Shown here one piece after another: positions 1 through 7,935 of a DNA stretch of 24,658 nt (positions are counted from its first letter, which is position 1; every line of letters begins with the position of its first letter). The position numbers and the translations under genes are program-made. This DNA comes from L227-5C sp038209275. GTDB taxonomy: Bacteria > Chloroflexota > Chloroflexia > Chloroheliales > Chloroheliaceae. The stretch covers positions 1 to 24,658 of the forward strand of contig JBBQXW010000079.1 in NCBI GenBank assembly GCA_038209275.1, in the 5' to 3' direction. Under the pieces are notes generated by a model that worked only from the letters and a program-made list of their open reading frames with translations, was not told where the DNA came from and ran no database searches.

Positions 1-201
1 CAAAAAGGAATGAGCGTTAGCGCCTACTGTCTGCAAGCCATTCGCCAGCAATTAGCCAAAGATGAAGCTACTGGCCCGTCCTCAGAAGAAAAATTGACAG
101 AAGCAGCGAAGGCAGCCCGCCGTCTTGATGAACTGCGTGAAGAGCTTGGGCCTATCGGTATTCCTGTAACTGAACTTATTGCCGAAGGTAGGCGGCGTTG
201 A
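1..201 (+). CDS. C-terminal fragment of a ribbon-helix-helix-like (CopG/HicB-type) protein
   Basis: The reading frame is open from base 1 and stops with TGA at 199-201, so the gene starts upstream of the window; the ATG at 10 is probably internal. The visible start reads QKGMSVSAYCLQAIRQQL. The pattern 'KGMSVSAYxxxAI' is typical of the second helix of ribbon-helix-helix DNA-binding proteins, often antitoxins or small repressors. About 45 further residues follow, rich in Glu, Ala, Lys and Arg and probably helical, ending in GRRR. No toxin gene follows, only a noncoding repeat array. Family assignment rests on a short motif, so a toxin-antitoxin role is only a possibility. Confidence 0.55.
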   Translation, partial: QKGMSVSAYCLQAIRQQLAKDEATGPSSEEKLTEAAKAARRLDELREELGPIGIPVTELIAEGRRR

Positions 202-213
202 TTGGAGAAAATC

Positions 214-470
214 CGAAAATCCATTGGCGGAGCAATGTCATACAAATCCTTGCATCCTGAGAGAATTCGGGCAATAGCAAATTTTCCTGTGGGATATTGC
301 TCCGCCAATGGATTTTCCCCAGCCTCGATTTTATTGTGGGACATTGCTCCGCCAATGGATTTTCCCTGGATTCTCTGAGAAAGCAAAGATTTGTAGGACA
401 TTGCTCCGCCAATGGACTTTCCCCAGCCTCGATTTTTCCTGTAGGACATTGCTCCGCCAATGGATTTTCC
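214..470. repeat. Array of five copies of a ~28-bp repeat, four direct and one inverted
   Basis: The core GACATTGCTCCGCCAATGGA followed by TTTTCC occurs four times in the plus orientation (cores ATTGCTCCGCC starting at 296, 343, 400 and 448) and once inverted at about 214-239. The core contains a dyad, CATTG-CTCCGC-CAATG, so each copy can form a small stem-loop, and the inverted copy can pair with any direct copy. Start-to-start spacings are 47, 57 and 48 bp. Two of the three inter-repeat segments are nearly the same (AGCCTCGATTTT...), which does not fit CRISPR spacers. Copies fall in different reading frames, so the peptides they appear to encode are by-products. The array fills the gap between the RHH-like gene and the glycosyltransferase. 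Confidence 0.85.
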
Positions 471-484
471 TATTTTTCTCATGA

Positions 485-514
485 TTGCCGATTGAGAAGC
501 CTATCTGTTATAAT
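485..514 (+). promoter_or_regulatory. Candidate sigma70-type promoter for the glycosyltransferase
   Basis: TTGCCG (485-490, 4/6 match to the -35 consensus) and a perfect TATAAT (509-514) are separated by 18 bp, 45 bp upstream of the ATG at 560. The site lies just after the last copy of the repeat array. Sequence match only. Confidence 0.45.
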
Positions 515-559
515 ACCCCGGTATCAATTTCTTGGTTTAAGAAAGATTGAAATCATCGG

Positions 560-2422
560 ATGCACCAACGGCAATACATTAACCCCGCTACGGTAATACG
601 CGGGCGCGGAATACTTGGCAGAACCCGACGACTGGAAAGGTCGCGGCTTCTTATCCCGGTTTTCTGGGCCGCCCGCAACGTATTCGGCATACTGATTTTA
701 ATTCCGCTCTTTTTCTGGACGCGCCTGCCCAATCTCACCGCCCTACCCATGTTTTATGACGAAGCAATTTACCTGCAATACGCCCGCGCTTATATGGCTG
801 ACCCCGAAAAGAATTTGCTAATTTCGGCGGAAAAAGACGGCAAGCCGCCCCTGTTCATCTGGGCGATGAGTTGGTTCTGGAATCTCTTTAGCGACCCGTT
901 GGTGGGAGTGCGCTTTATGTCGCTACTCGGCGGCGTGCTGGCCGGAATTTTTATTTACATGGCCGGATGCAAGCTCTTATCGCCGGTAGTAGGCTGGGTT
1001 GCGGCTTTCTTTTATTGCCTGTCGCCCATTTTTATCTTGCACAACCGATTGGCCGTGCATAGTAGCTGGGAAACTGCCGCCGGAATGGGTGCGCTTTACT
1101 TTTCGATTAGCCTGGGCAAACGACCCCGCGCTTTTTATGCGCTCGGATTGGCGGCGGCAATAGGGCTAGGGCTACTGGTCAAGCAGACCGCCTATTTTTA
1201 CTTTGCGCTTGCCCCGCTAGTTATCTTTCTCATGCGGCGGCGACCCGATGTAGCAGCCAATTTGCAAAGGCCCGAAGTTGGCGTTTTGCGGCGCTTTTCG
1301 CTCTGGTGGTATAGTTTGCGCCTACCGCGCATTGCCAAAAAGCGCTTGCTCTGGCTGCAAAGTCTGCGGCCCTTTTTTGAAGAGCGGCAATGTACTACCG
1401 TCTGGGATATAACCAGAGAGCATAAGCGCGAACGCCGCAAGGCACGGGCGCTCAAGTGGCGCAGTTGGATTTACACCGCAATCGTGGCAGTAATCGCCAT
1501 AGCGTTGGCGGCGGCGTTTTATTTGCCCTTACGGGTGCATCCCGAAAGCTATTTACTGAGCAGCACCGACACCAGCTATGTTCTCAGCACCGACGAAATT
1601 ATCGGCTTGCCCTTCGATTTATGGCGCAGAAATCTGGCGGAAACCTGGAACTGGTATCAGGTCTACTATAATATTCCGATTTTATTACTGGCGGTAGCGG
1701 CGACAGGTTATGCGCTATTGAGACCGAAAAAATCGCAGGCAGAAATGGCAGTATTGGCCTGGGCAGTTTTGCCAGTCGTTTTTCAGATTTTGCTGGCGCG
1801 GCAACACTGGTTCTCGCGCTATGTGGTGGCGTTTGGCCCGCCCCTGCTGCTGCTATCGGCGTTGGGATTGGTGCGCTTCTGCCACTATTTTATTACAATT
1901 AGCCGAACGCGGTTGCGCTGGACGGGCGGCTTTGCGGTTGGGATAGGCATGATACTGTGTGCCATCTGCGTTGCTCCTCTGGTAAAAATTGACCGGGATT
2001 TAGTCACTAATCCGGCTCAGGCCGCCATTGCCACCAAAGACCGCTGGCAATATATCGAAGGCTGGCCCAGTGGCTACGGCGTGCAAGAAACAGTAGATTA
2101 CGTCCGCGATTTGGCGGCCCAAGATGCGGTGCTACTCTATATTGACCAGACCTATACATCGCCCGAATATTATTTCCTCTATCATTTTCAACACCTCAAT
2201 GGCTGGATTTATTATGCCCGCACCGAAGGCGCTAACTGGAACACTCATAATTTTTACTACGAACGCAACAGCTACTTTATCACCACCAGCCAGCCCGACG
2301 AGGCACTACGCCCTTACCTGGAACTGGAAAAAGTTTTCCCAAAACCCAACGGGCAAGCCGCCATCGCAATTTACCACTTTGTTCAGCCTAAGATAGGGCC
2401 GGAAATGACGATGGGAAGTTAA
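560..2422 (+). CDS. Polytopic membrane glycosyltransferase, ArnT/PMT (GT39/GT83)-like
   Basis: A 620-residue protein. Residues 40-56 form the first membrane segment. The following loop carries YDEAIY with an adjacent Asp67-Glu68, then GKPPLFIW at 94-101. This acidic pair and the KPP loop are the hallmark of the PMT/ArnT superfamily, which moves a sugar from a polyprenyl-phosphate carrier to a protein or lipid acceptor on the outer face of the membrane. Further hydrophobic segments follow to about residue 480. An Arg/Lys-rich cytoplasmic-looking loop lies near 225-300, and a soluble C-terminal domain covers about 490-620. The length is normal for the family. The start at 560 has no good Shine-Dalgarno, so a slightly later start is possible. 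Donor and acceptor cannot be read from the sequence. It stands alone on this strand with repeats in front. Confidence 0.85.
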   Translation: MHQRQYINPATVIRGRGILGRTRRLERSRLLIPVFWAARNVFGILILIPLFFWTRLPNLTALPMFYDEAIYLQYARAYMADPEKNLLISAEKDGKPPLFIWAMSWFWNLFSDPLVGVRFMSLLGGVLAGIFIYMAGCKLLSPVVGWVAAFFYCLSPIFILHNRLAVHSSWETAAGMGALYFSISLGKRPRAFYALGLAAAIGLGLLVKQTAYFYFALAPLVIFLMRRRPDVAANLQRPEVGVLRRFSLWWYSLRLPRIAKKRLLWLQSLRPFFEERQCTTVWDITREHKRERRKARALKWRSWIYTAIVAVIAIALAAAFYLPLRVHPESYLLSSTDTSYVLSTDEIIGLPFDLWRRNLAETWNWYQVYYNIPILLLAVAATGYALLRPKKSQAEMAVLAWAVLPVVFQILLARQHWFSRYVVAFGPPLLLLSALGLVRFCHYFITISRTRLRWTGGFAVGIGMILCAICVAPLVKIDRDLVTNPAQAAIATKDRWQYIEGWPSGYGVQETVDYVRDLAAQDAVLLYIDQTYTSPEYYFLYHFQHLNGWIYYARTEGANWNTHNFYYERNSYFITTSQPDEALRPYLELEKVFPKPNGQAAIAIYHFVQPKIGPEMTMGS

Positions 2423-2480
2423 TTTGCTTGCAATAGAAGCCCAACACAGGTATCATAATTGCGAAGTAAGTTTACGGGTC

Positions 2481-2489
2481 TGGTATAAT
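2481..2489 (+). promoter_or_regulatory. Candidate extended -10 element
   Basis: TGGTATAAT at 2481-2489 matches the extended -10 pattern TGnTATAAT. A weak TTGCGA lies upstream at 2459-2464 with 19-bp spacing. The same CTGGTATAATC string occurs at 20330-20340 in front of the thioesterase gene, which supports this being a recurrent promoter motif in this genome. Transcription from here would run toward the HAD-like gene and pass the second promoter at 2574-2602. Confidence 0.3.
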
Positions 2490-2573
2490 CAAGTACGGGA
2501 CTGTATTTTGTATAAAATCCAAATTTGTAATATAAATCCTTTTTTGTAACTATATTATTAAGGAGTTAGATGA

Positions 2574-2602
2574 TTGATAAAGTTTTGCTCCTGCCATATA
2601 AT
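2574..2602 (+). promoter_or_regulatory. Near-consensus sigma70-type promoter of the HAD-like gene
   Basis: TTGATA (2574-2579, 5/6) and TATAAT (2597-2602, 6/6) are separated by exactly 17 bp. The expected transcription start near 2609 is only about 12 nt before the ATG at 2621, so the mRNA would have a very short leader with no clear Shine-Dalgarno. An alternative reading of the same bases, a 16-codon leader ORF preceded by AAGGAG, is discussed in the findings. Confidence 0.6.
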
Positions 2603-2620
2603 AGAAAAAGAATCTCTTAA

Positions 2621-3322
2621 ATGTTTGAAGGTGTAATTTTTGACCTGGAAGGTCTGATAATAAACGGAGAAGCCTGGCAAATCCAGGCTTGGAACGACTA
2701 TCTGAAACGGCACGAAATCCAACTTGGGCCGGAAGAATGGGAAGAACTAGCCGGGCGACGAGCCTATGACATCGCTGAAATCTTGCGCCATCGCTACGAT
2801 TTGCCCGATGACCCGCTGACCATAACCGAAGAACGTCAGGCACTGCTGCTGGAACTGGTGGAAAACCAGGAAGAACTGGAAGCAATGCCAGGGGTGCGCG
2901 ATGCGATTGAGTTGTTCAAAGACCATAACATAAAGCTGGCAATTGCAACGACGGAGTATAAAGATTACGTCTGGCTGGTGCTGGAACGGCTTGGCCTTGA
3001 TGAAATGTTGGATGTGCTGGTAGCGGGCGATACTATTTCGGAGACCCGGCCTAGCCCATTACCATTGTTTGCTTGCGCCGAAACGTTTGCTTTACATCCG
3101 GCCAACTGTCTGGCAATGGCGAAAGATCGGGCCGGAGTAGAAGCCGCCATAAGTGCCGGGATGCGTGTGATTTGTGTGCCGGGGCCAAATGTAGCGCGCT
3201 GGCGCATTACCGGGGCGGATATAGTGTTACCGTCGCTGGAAGCGCTAAACATGATAACCCTGCGCTCAATCTGGTTCGATATAGGCGAAGAACCGCGCCC
3301 ACAACTTTATCGTATCAGATAG
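2621..3322 (+). CDS. HAD-superfamily protein (beta-phosphoglucomutase/phosphatase-like) with degenerate active site
   Basis: A 233-residue protein with the layout of HAD subfamily I: Rossmann core, helical cap at about 15-85, core again. Motif I reads FDLEGLI, so nucleophile Asp8 is present but the usual second Asp is Glu10. Motif II is around Thr110-Thr111 in AIATTEY. Motif III, usually KPxPD, reads RPSPL with Arg143 where Lys is expected. Motif IV, usually EDSxxG, reads KDRAG with Asp169 kept but its acidic partner replaced by Lys168. GVEAAISAGM matches the family after motif IV. The fold call is strong. Activity is doubtful: it may be a non-canonical phosphatase or a pseudoenzyme. It has its own strong promoter just upstream. 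Its C-terminal 30 residues (IWFDIGEEPRPQLYRIR) are not part of the usual core. Confidence 0.8.
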   Translation: MFEGVIFDLEGLIINGEAWQIQAWNDYLKRHEIQLGPEEWEELAGRRAYDIAEILRHRYDLPDDPLTITEERQALLLELVENQEELEAMPGVRDAIELFKDHNIKLAIATTEYKDYVWLVLERLGLDEMLDVLVAGDTISETRPSPLPLFACAETFALHPANCLAMAKDRAGVEAAISAGMRVICVPGPNVARWRITGADIVLPSLEALNMITLRSIWFDIGEEPRPQLYRIR

Positions 3323-3356
3323 ATGTAATCAAAATATTAATTCAGCTTCACACTTC

Positions 3357-3376
3357 CCTAACATATGTATGTTAGG
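3357..3376. promoter_or_regulatory. Perfect 20-bp palindromic site
   Basis: CCTAACATA-TG-TATGTTAGG is a perfect 9-bp inverted repeat with a 2-bp centre, in the gap between the HAD-like gene and the receiver-phosphatase gene. The tight centre suits a dimeric repressor operator better than an RNA hairpin. Its binding partner is unknown. Confidence 0.45.
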
Positions 3377-3435
3377 CTGTATTTTGGTAAAGGAAAAACC
3401 AGGGTAAATTAAACTACATCCGAGTAGTGGGTAAA

Positions 3436-3463
3436 AACGTTAAATTAATAACGTTAAATTGAT
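3436..3463. repeat. Tandem 14-bp direct repeat upstream of the receiver-PP2C gene
   Basis: AACGTTAAATTAAT (3436-3449) is followed immediately by AACGTTAAATTGAT (3450-3463), with one mismatch. Each copy holds the 6-bp palindrome AACGTT. The repeat ends 54 bp before the ATG at 3518, a suitable place for a regulator-binding site. No recognisable promoter hexamers overlap it clearly. Confidence 0.45.
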
Positions 3464-3517
3464 TGAGCGAAGGAAGACCAGGGCAACAGGGAAGTTGCTG
3501 GGAATAAAGGGCCACCA

Positions 3518-4798
3518 ATGATACAAGCAGAACAACATACCGAGGAAGCCTTTAAGAGAATTGTTACACCTAAACCATGTGTGATGGTGGTAGATGATGT
3601 ACAGGAAAACGTCGAGCTGATGGAAGCAATTTTGCTTTCTAAAGGCTTTAGTGTGATGCCAGCCCGCAGTGGAGCGCAAGCGCTGGAAATGCTGGAAAAA
3701 AAGCTGCCAGACATAATTTTGCTCGATGTAATGATGCCGATGATGGATGGCTTTGAAGTAACACGCCGGATTCGGGCCAATCTAGCGTTGCCCTATATTC
3801 CAATCGTGCTAGTAACAGCCCTTCAGGATAACGAGTCGCGCATTACTGGGCTGGAAGCCGGAGCGGACGAATTTCTCAGCAAACCTTTTTCACAGCCAGA
3901 ACTGGTTGCACGGGCCAGAGCGCTGGTGCGCCTCAAGCAATCGAACCAACAATTGCTCGAAGCTGCCGAAGAAAATCGGCGGTTAAACCAGCTTTTGCAA
4001 ACCGAAAACTCGCGCATGAGCCTGGAACTTGACCGCACCCGCCAGGCCCAACTTCGGCTGATGCCGCAATCCGCCCCGCCTTATCCGGGTGTTAGTTTCC
4101 ATGCTTATTACAACCCGGCCCTGGAAGTAGGCGGCGATTACTACGATTATTTCAAGCTGGATGAGCATCGGTTTATGGTGCTGGTGGGCGATGCAGTCGG
4201 CAAGGGCGGCGCGGCAGTGTTGGGCGTAGCGATTACCAAAAGCTTGATTGCTGCCGAATTTTCGCTGGTGACAAATGGGAACGGGCCGGAAGCGACTACT
4301 AAAGAGGAATGGCTCAATTTTAACCCGGCTCAACTATTGGGTCGGGTCAACGACGTAATGTGCGGCACTCTGGCGAGCAGCGAAACCGAGATTACGCTGT
4401 GGTGCGGGTTGGTAGATTTGGAGCGCCGGGTGGTGCGTTATTCTAATGCCGGGCATCCTTTCCCGTATTTGTGCCAGTACCGCCAGGGTGCGAACAGAGT
4501 GCAAGAACTAAAACAGGGCGGTCTACCGCTAGGGCTGTTCGCCAACGCCGAATATGCGGTGCGCGAAGTAAGTTTTGAACGGGGCGACAGGCTGGTACTA
4601 TATAGCGATGGCATTACCGAAGGCCAGAACCCGCACGGGCGCTTGTTCAGCGCCGACAAATTGGCGGCAGCACTGCTGGAAGCGGGCGGAGGCGGGCCAA
4701 AAGAGTTGTCGAACAAAGTATTAGAAGCATTAAACGATTTTTGCGAAGGTGAACCACAGTCGGATGACCAGACGTTAGTGGTATTCGGCTTCTACTAG
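3518..4798 (+). CDS. Response regulator with PP2C-type (SpoIIE/RsbU) phosphatase output
   Basis: A 426-residue protein. A receiver domain at about 20-135 has the acidic pair Asp26-Asp27, phospho-acceptor Asp70 in LLDVMMP, Thr100 and Lys122 in SKPF. A coiled-coil linker at about 138-180 (EENRRLNQLLQTENSRMSLE) leads to a PPM/SpoIIE phosphatase domain at about 190-425, with the metal-binding motifs EVGGDYYDY, GDAVGKGG, NAGHP, SDGITE and SDDQTLVVF. Proteins of this build dephosphorylate STAS-type anti-anti-sigma factors when the receiver is phosphorylated, releasing a sigma factor or other target. No STAS or HPK/RsbW-like gene is in the window, so its partners are elsewhere. The next gene is a histidine kinase and may be its input (inference from proximity). 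Confidence 0.92.
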   Translation: MIQAEQHTEEAFKRIVTPKPCVMVVDDVQENVELMEAILLSKGFSVMPARSGAQALEMLEKKLPDIILLDVMMPMMDGFEVTRRIRANLALPYIPIVLVTALQDNESRITGLEAGADEFLSKPFSQPELVARARALVRLKQSNQQLLEAAEENRRLNQLLQTENSRMSLELDRTRQAQLRLMPQSAPPYPGVSFHAYYNPALEVGGDYYDYFKLDEHRFMVLVGDAVGKGGAAVLGVAITKSLIAAEFSLVTNGNGPEATTKEEWLNFNPAQLLGRVNDVMCGTLASSETEITLWCGLVDLERRVVRYSNAGHPFPYLCQYRQGANRVQELKQGGLPLGLFANAEYAVREVSFERGDRLVLYSDGITEGQNPHGRLFSADKLAAALLEAGGGGPKELSNKVLEALNDFCEGEPQSDDQTLVVFGFY

Positions 4799-4817
4799 GG
4801 ATTTATCTTTATAATCG

Positions 4818-4869
4818 TATAGGGGTTCGATTATCAAGCCCAAACAGGTTCGATAAATCGAACCCCTAC
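4818..4869. repeat. Palindromic repeat, GTAGGGG-family copy 1
   Basis: AGGGGTTCGATT (4821-4832) pairs perfectly with AATCGAACCCCT (4856-4867), and ATC/GAT continues the stem after a one-base bulge. It lies 20 bp after the stop of the receiver-phosphatase gene and could act as a transcription barrier, though no T-run follows. Related copies lie at 8776, 11131, 16650 and, more loosely, 22848. Confidence 0.75.
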
Positions 4870-4904
4870 GCCATTATGAAGGAAGTTCTAAGTTGGAGAG
4901 GGCA

Positions 4905-7103
4905 ATGTCCCAGGATTCTACCGACAGCTATAACTCGAATGATGACACGCCTCTTTCAGAGGCGAGTAAACAGGCAGCATTGAGCCGCCTTACCACCGAA
5001 ATTGGTCTAAGTCTTGACCTGGAACAAGTTTTAGGACGCGGACTGGAAATAATTAAGGAAGTAGCCGGAGCCGAAGTGGGCGAGGTCTTCCTGCTTGAAG
5101 GTGAGCCGGATGAAGCCGAAGACCTGAAAATCTTTCGGCAAGTGGCTTTAAGCGCCCCCGCCAAATTAGAAGCGGCTTTTAGGGAGCGCCCCAGTTTTGA
5201 ATATGGCGAAGGTTTCCCTGGTCGCGCTGCCAGCCAACGTCACCCCATTATTACCAACAAATTACACACCAACCCCCGTTTTCTGCGGCACTCTATAAAA
5301 GAACACGGTTTTCACTATGGGGCAGCCTTTCCTTTGCTGGTTAATAATCAGGTGATTGGCTCGCTCGATTTGTTTAATCGGCAAGACCTCAAACTTGAGA
5401 CTAAAGAACTTGCTTTTATTGAGGGTTTGGTAGCAACGCTGGCAATTGCCGCCAACAACGCGCTGAGTTATCGCCGGATGGAGCAGGCTCGCCAGGGCAT
5501 GACCGCTCTTTCTAACGCCGTCGAAATTCTCAATACTTCGCTAAATCCACGCTACGTACTGGTCAGGTTGCTCAGTGAAGCAGTCAGGCTTACCGGGGCG
5601 GAAGGCGGCGCGGTCTATATTTTCGCGCCTGGCGAGGCTTCACTCCAGCCCCAGGCTACTATTTTGATTGACCCAGCCTGGCGGGAACGAGAATTGCCTT
5701 TAATTGGTTCGTTGGCGGCGGAAGTATTATTAACTGGCACAATCCGAACTGTGCCAAATACCGCCCTGACTCCCGAACGAACCTATCCCGTCTTAGAAAG
5801 CGGTGAACGGCCCGGCTCGGTAGTAGCCGCCCCTTTGATAAGGCGCGGGCAATTACGAGGGGTTTTAGAATGTTATAGTAGCCGTCCCCGCAGTTTTAGC
5901 AAAGACCAGCTCGATTTGCTTTCGGCACTGGCTTCACATTCGGTGCTGGCTCTGCGCAATGCCGAACTGCATCACGAATTGGAAAAAGAGCGGCAGCAAG
6001 CCGATTTAGAGCGCAAGAAACTGCGGGCAATTCTGGATAATTCGCCGGAAGGTTTAATTTTTGTCCAGCCCGATGGCACGATTGTAAATTTTAACCAGAG
6101 TGGGCAGAATATTTTGCGGGTCGGCGACTCGCCACCCGAAAATTTCTATAATTTTGAACGGGACTATCAAATTTACCAGCCGGACGGTTCGCTACGGCAA
6201 GACAACAATATTGCGCTGGTAAAGGCGCTCAAAGAAGAAGTAACTACCATTTTGCAGGAAGGGATTTTGCGCTGGCAAGATGGGGTCGAAAAGCATTTAC
6301 TATTGAGCGCCGCCCCGATTTACGATGAGGCCGGGCAAATGATGGGGGCATTTACCCTCTTTCAAGATGTCACCCAGCTCAAGCAAGCTGAGAAACTAAA
6401 ATCGAAATTTCTTTCGATGATTACGCACGAGCTAAAAACGCCACTGGCCTCGATTAAAGGGACGGTTAGCGGATTATTGCAAGAGGATGTGGAATGGGAC
6501 GAACTCAGCCAGAAGCGCTTCTTGCACTCGATTGAGGATGATGTAGACGGCATGGTGGCGCTGGTGGCAAATCTGCTGGATATGGCCCGGCTCGAAGCGG
6601 GCTTTATGCGGCCCGAACTGGAAGAATGTTACGTAAGCGAAGTAGTCGAGGAGGCCACCAAGAAATTACGTGGGCTGGCCCGTACCGCCAAACAACGCTT
6701 TGAACTGGAATTTGACCCAACCACCCCGCCAGTAGCCGCCGATTTCGCCCACCTCGAACGAGTGCTGGTCAATTTAATTGGAAATGCGTTAAAATACTCA
6801 CCCAACGATACCACGGTTAGCATTTCAGTCCGGCCCGTCAGCGATACCGAAAACCACCAGCTGGTAGAAGTAGCGGTAGCCGATCAGGGAGCGGGTATCG
6901 CGCTGCAAGAACGGGAGCAAATTTTCAAACAGTTCTACCGAGGGAAGCGCGAAGCAAACCGGGCCGGGCGCAAGGTCGGGACGGGCCTGGGTCTGGCAAT
7001 CTGCCGCGAAGTAATTTCATTGCATCACGGGCGTATCTGGGTGGAAGACCGCGAGGGAGGCGGCTCCATCTTCAAATTTATCCTGCCCGCGCTTGAGAGT
7101 TAA
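4905..7103 (+). CDS. Soluble sensor histidine kinase, GAF-GAF-PAS-HisKA-HATPase
   Basis: A 732-residue protein from ATG 4905. That ATG is preceded by GGAGAGG at a normal distance; an in-frame TTG at 4893 would add four residues. Two GAF domains (about 25-195 and 205-360) are joined by a helix to a short coiled coil, then a PAS domain at about 375-490 (AILDNSPEGLIFVQPDGTIVNFN). HisKA follows with FLSMITHELKTPL, where the phospho-acceptor is His508. The ATPase domain shows the N box LVNLIGNALKYS, DQGAGI and GTGLGLAICREV. There are no membrane segments, so it senses a cytoplasmic signal, perhaps a small molecule or redox state through GAF. No heme-binding or chromophore-binding Cys/His was assigned. 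The likely partner is the OmpR-type regulator at 7945. Confidence 0.93.
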   Translation: MSQDSTDSYNSNDDTPLSEASKQAALSRLTTEIGLSLDLEQVLGRGLEIIKEVAGAEVGEVFLLEGEPDEAEDLKIFRQVALSAPAKLEAAFRERPSFEYGEGFPGRAASQRHPIITNKLHTNPRFLRHSIKEHGFHYGAAFPLLVNNQVIGSLDLFNRQDLKLETKELAFIEGLVATLAIAANNALSYRRMEQARQGMTALSNAVEILNTSLNPRYVLVRLLSEAVRLTGAEGGAVYIFAPGEASLQPQATILIDPAWRERELPLIGSLAAEVLLTGTIRTVPNTALTPERTYPVLESGERPGSVVAAPLIRRGQLRGVLECYSSRPRSFSKDQLDLLSALASHSVLALRNAELHHELEKERQQADLERKKLRAILDNSPEGLIFVQPDGTIVNFNQSGQNILRVGDSPPENFYNFERDYQIYQPDGSLRQDNNIALVKALKEEVTTILQEGILRWQDGVEKHLLLSAAPIYDEAGQMMGAFTLFQDVTQLKQAEKLKSKFLSMITHELKTPLASIKGTVSGLLQEDVEWDELSQKRFLHSIEDDVDGMVALVANLLDMARLEAGFMRPELEECYVSEVVEEATKKLRGLARTAKQRFELEFDPTTPPVAADFAHLERVLVNLIGNALKYSPNDTTVSISVRPVSDTENHQLVEVAVADQGAGIALQEREQIFKQFYRGKREANRAGRKVGTGLGLAICREVISLHHGRIWVEDREGGGSIFKFILPALES

Positions 7104-7164
7104 ATCAAGGTAAAAACCGTCAAGCTGAGAAAAAGGCTAACGGGGTAGAATGGTGGTAAATCGC

Positions 7165-7317
7165 GCCTGGGACTACCCACAGGGCAACCCTACGGGCCGA
7201 ACTCCCAGGCTAAAAGCTAAAGCCGTCTAAAGGCGGCTGAAATTCAGGCAGACTATCGGAAATTACAGTGAGCTTCAGCTTACTTGAGCAACTTAGCCTG
7301 GGCCTTTAGCCCCAGGC
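7165..7317. repeat. Cluster of small intergenic palindromes
   Basis: The 274-bp gap 7104-7377 is mostly short inverted repeats. GCCTGGGA (7165-7172) pairs with TCCCAGGC (7203-7210) around an ACCCACAGGGCAACCCTACG unit (7175-7201) that recurs twice at 12158-12220. Next comes AGCCG...CGGCT near 7221-7238. Then GCCTGGG (7296-7302) pairs with CCCAGGC (7311-7317). No gene or clear promoter is visible. This is the pattern of repeated noncoding elements dispersed between genes, and it separates the kinase from the Uma2-like gene. Confidence 0.6.
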
Positions 7318-7377
7318 GGACTGCACTGGCGTACCAACTGCGGGCTTAAATCCTTAGCTGGAAGCGCGATAAAATAC

Positions 7378-7935
7378 ATGACAAAACTAACGGCGAAAAA
7401 AGAATACAGCTTTGAAGAAGTCTTTAAACTAAACCATGCGGGCGGACATTATGAAATGGTTAATGGAGAGCTGGTTGAAAAATCAGGCCGCACTTTTCCT
7501 CATGGAAAGCTTCTTGCAAGGGTAGGCGCTGAATTGGGCAGGTATATTGAAGCAACACATGCAGGCGAGGCAAGCATCAAAGCAACATACATTTTATGCC
7601 GTGAGCCAAAGCTGTTGCGCTTCCCCGACATCTCTTTTATCAGCAAAGCTCGGATGCCTGTGGAAGGCCCACCTGATAAGAGCTATTGGGAGTTTGTGCC
7701 AGATCTGGCGATTGAAATAATATCACCAGAAGATGAAATGTATGCCGTGTATGAATTGGCGGCAGAATATATTGAAAGAGGCGTTAAAGAAGTTTGGTTG
7801 ATAGTACCGGCAGGCCGAGCGGTAATAATTTATCGCTCGTTCGAGGAGCAGCGAACGTTGACGGTACGAGATAAATTAGAAAGTGCCGAAATTTTGCCGG
7901 GCTTTAGTATGGCGGTGAGTGAACTTTTTGGTTAG
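7378..7935 (+). CDS. Uma2 (DUF820) family PD-(D/E)XK nuclease-like protein
   Basis: A 185-residue protein of usual Uma2 length. It shows the family landmarks in order: YEMVNGELVEKSG near 25-37, HGKLLARVGAELGRYI, FPDISFI with the active-site Asp, FVPDLAIEIISPED with the Glu, then AAEYIERGVKEVWLIVPAGRAV. In most relatives a Lys sits six residues before the 'YxxxG' segment (…K..EY…G). Here that stretch reads YELAAEYIERG, with Leu where the Lys is expected, so the catalytic triad looks incomplete. Uma2 proteins occur in many copies in Chloroflexota, cyanobacteria and Deinococcus, and their biological role is unclear. It sits between a histidine kinase and its likely regulator, with its stop only 9 bp before the next ATG, so the two are probably co-transcribed. 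Confidence 0.85.
   Translation: MTKLTAKKEYSFEEVFKLNHAGGHYEMVNGELVEKSGRTFPHGKLLARVGAELGRYIEATHAGEASIKATYILCREPKLLRFPDISFISKARMPVEGPPDKSYWEFVPDLAIEIISPEDEMYAVYELAAEYIERGVKEVWLIVPAGRAVIIYRSFEEQRTLTVRDKLESAEILPGFSMAVSELFG

Noticed and set aside
290..470. CRISPR array
   Set aside because: Spacings vary, two of three 'spacers' are nearly the same, one copy is inverted, and no cas gene is present.
24..482. Minus-strand 152-codon frame with repeated GKSIGGAMSY peptides
   Set aside because: The peptides are the reverse reading of the noncoding repeat array. Other copies appear in another frame (PLAEQCPT), because repeat spacing is not a multiple of three, and the frame overlaps the RHH-like gene.
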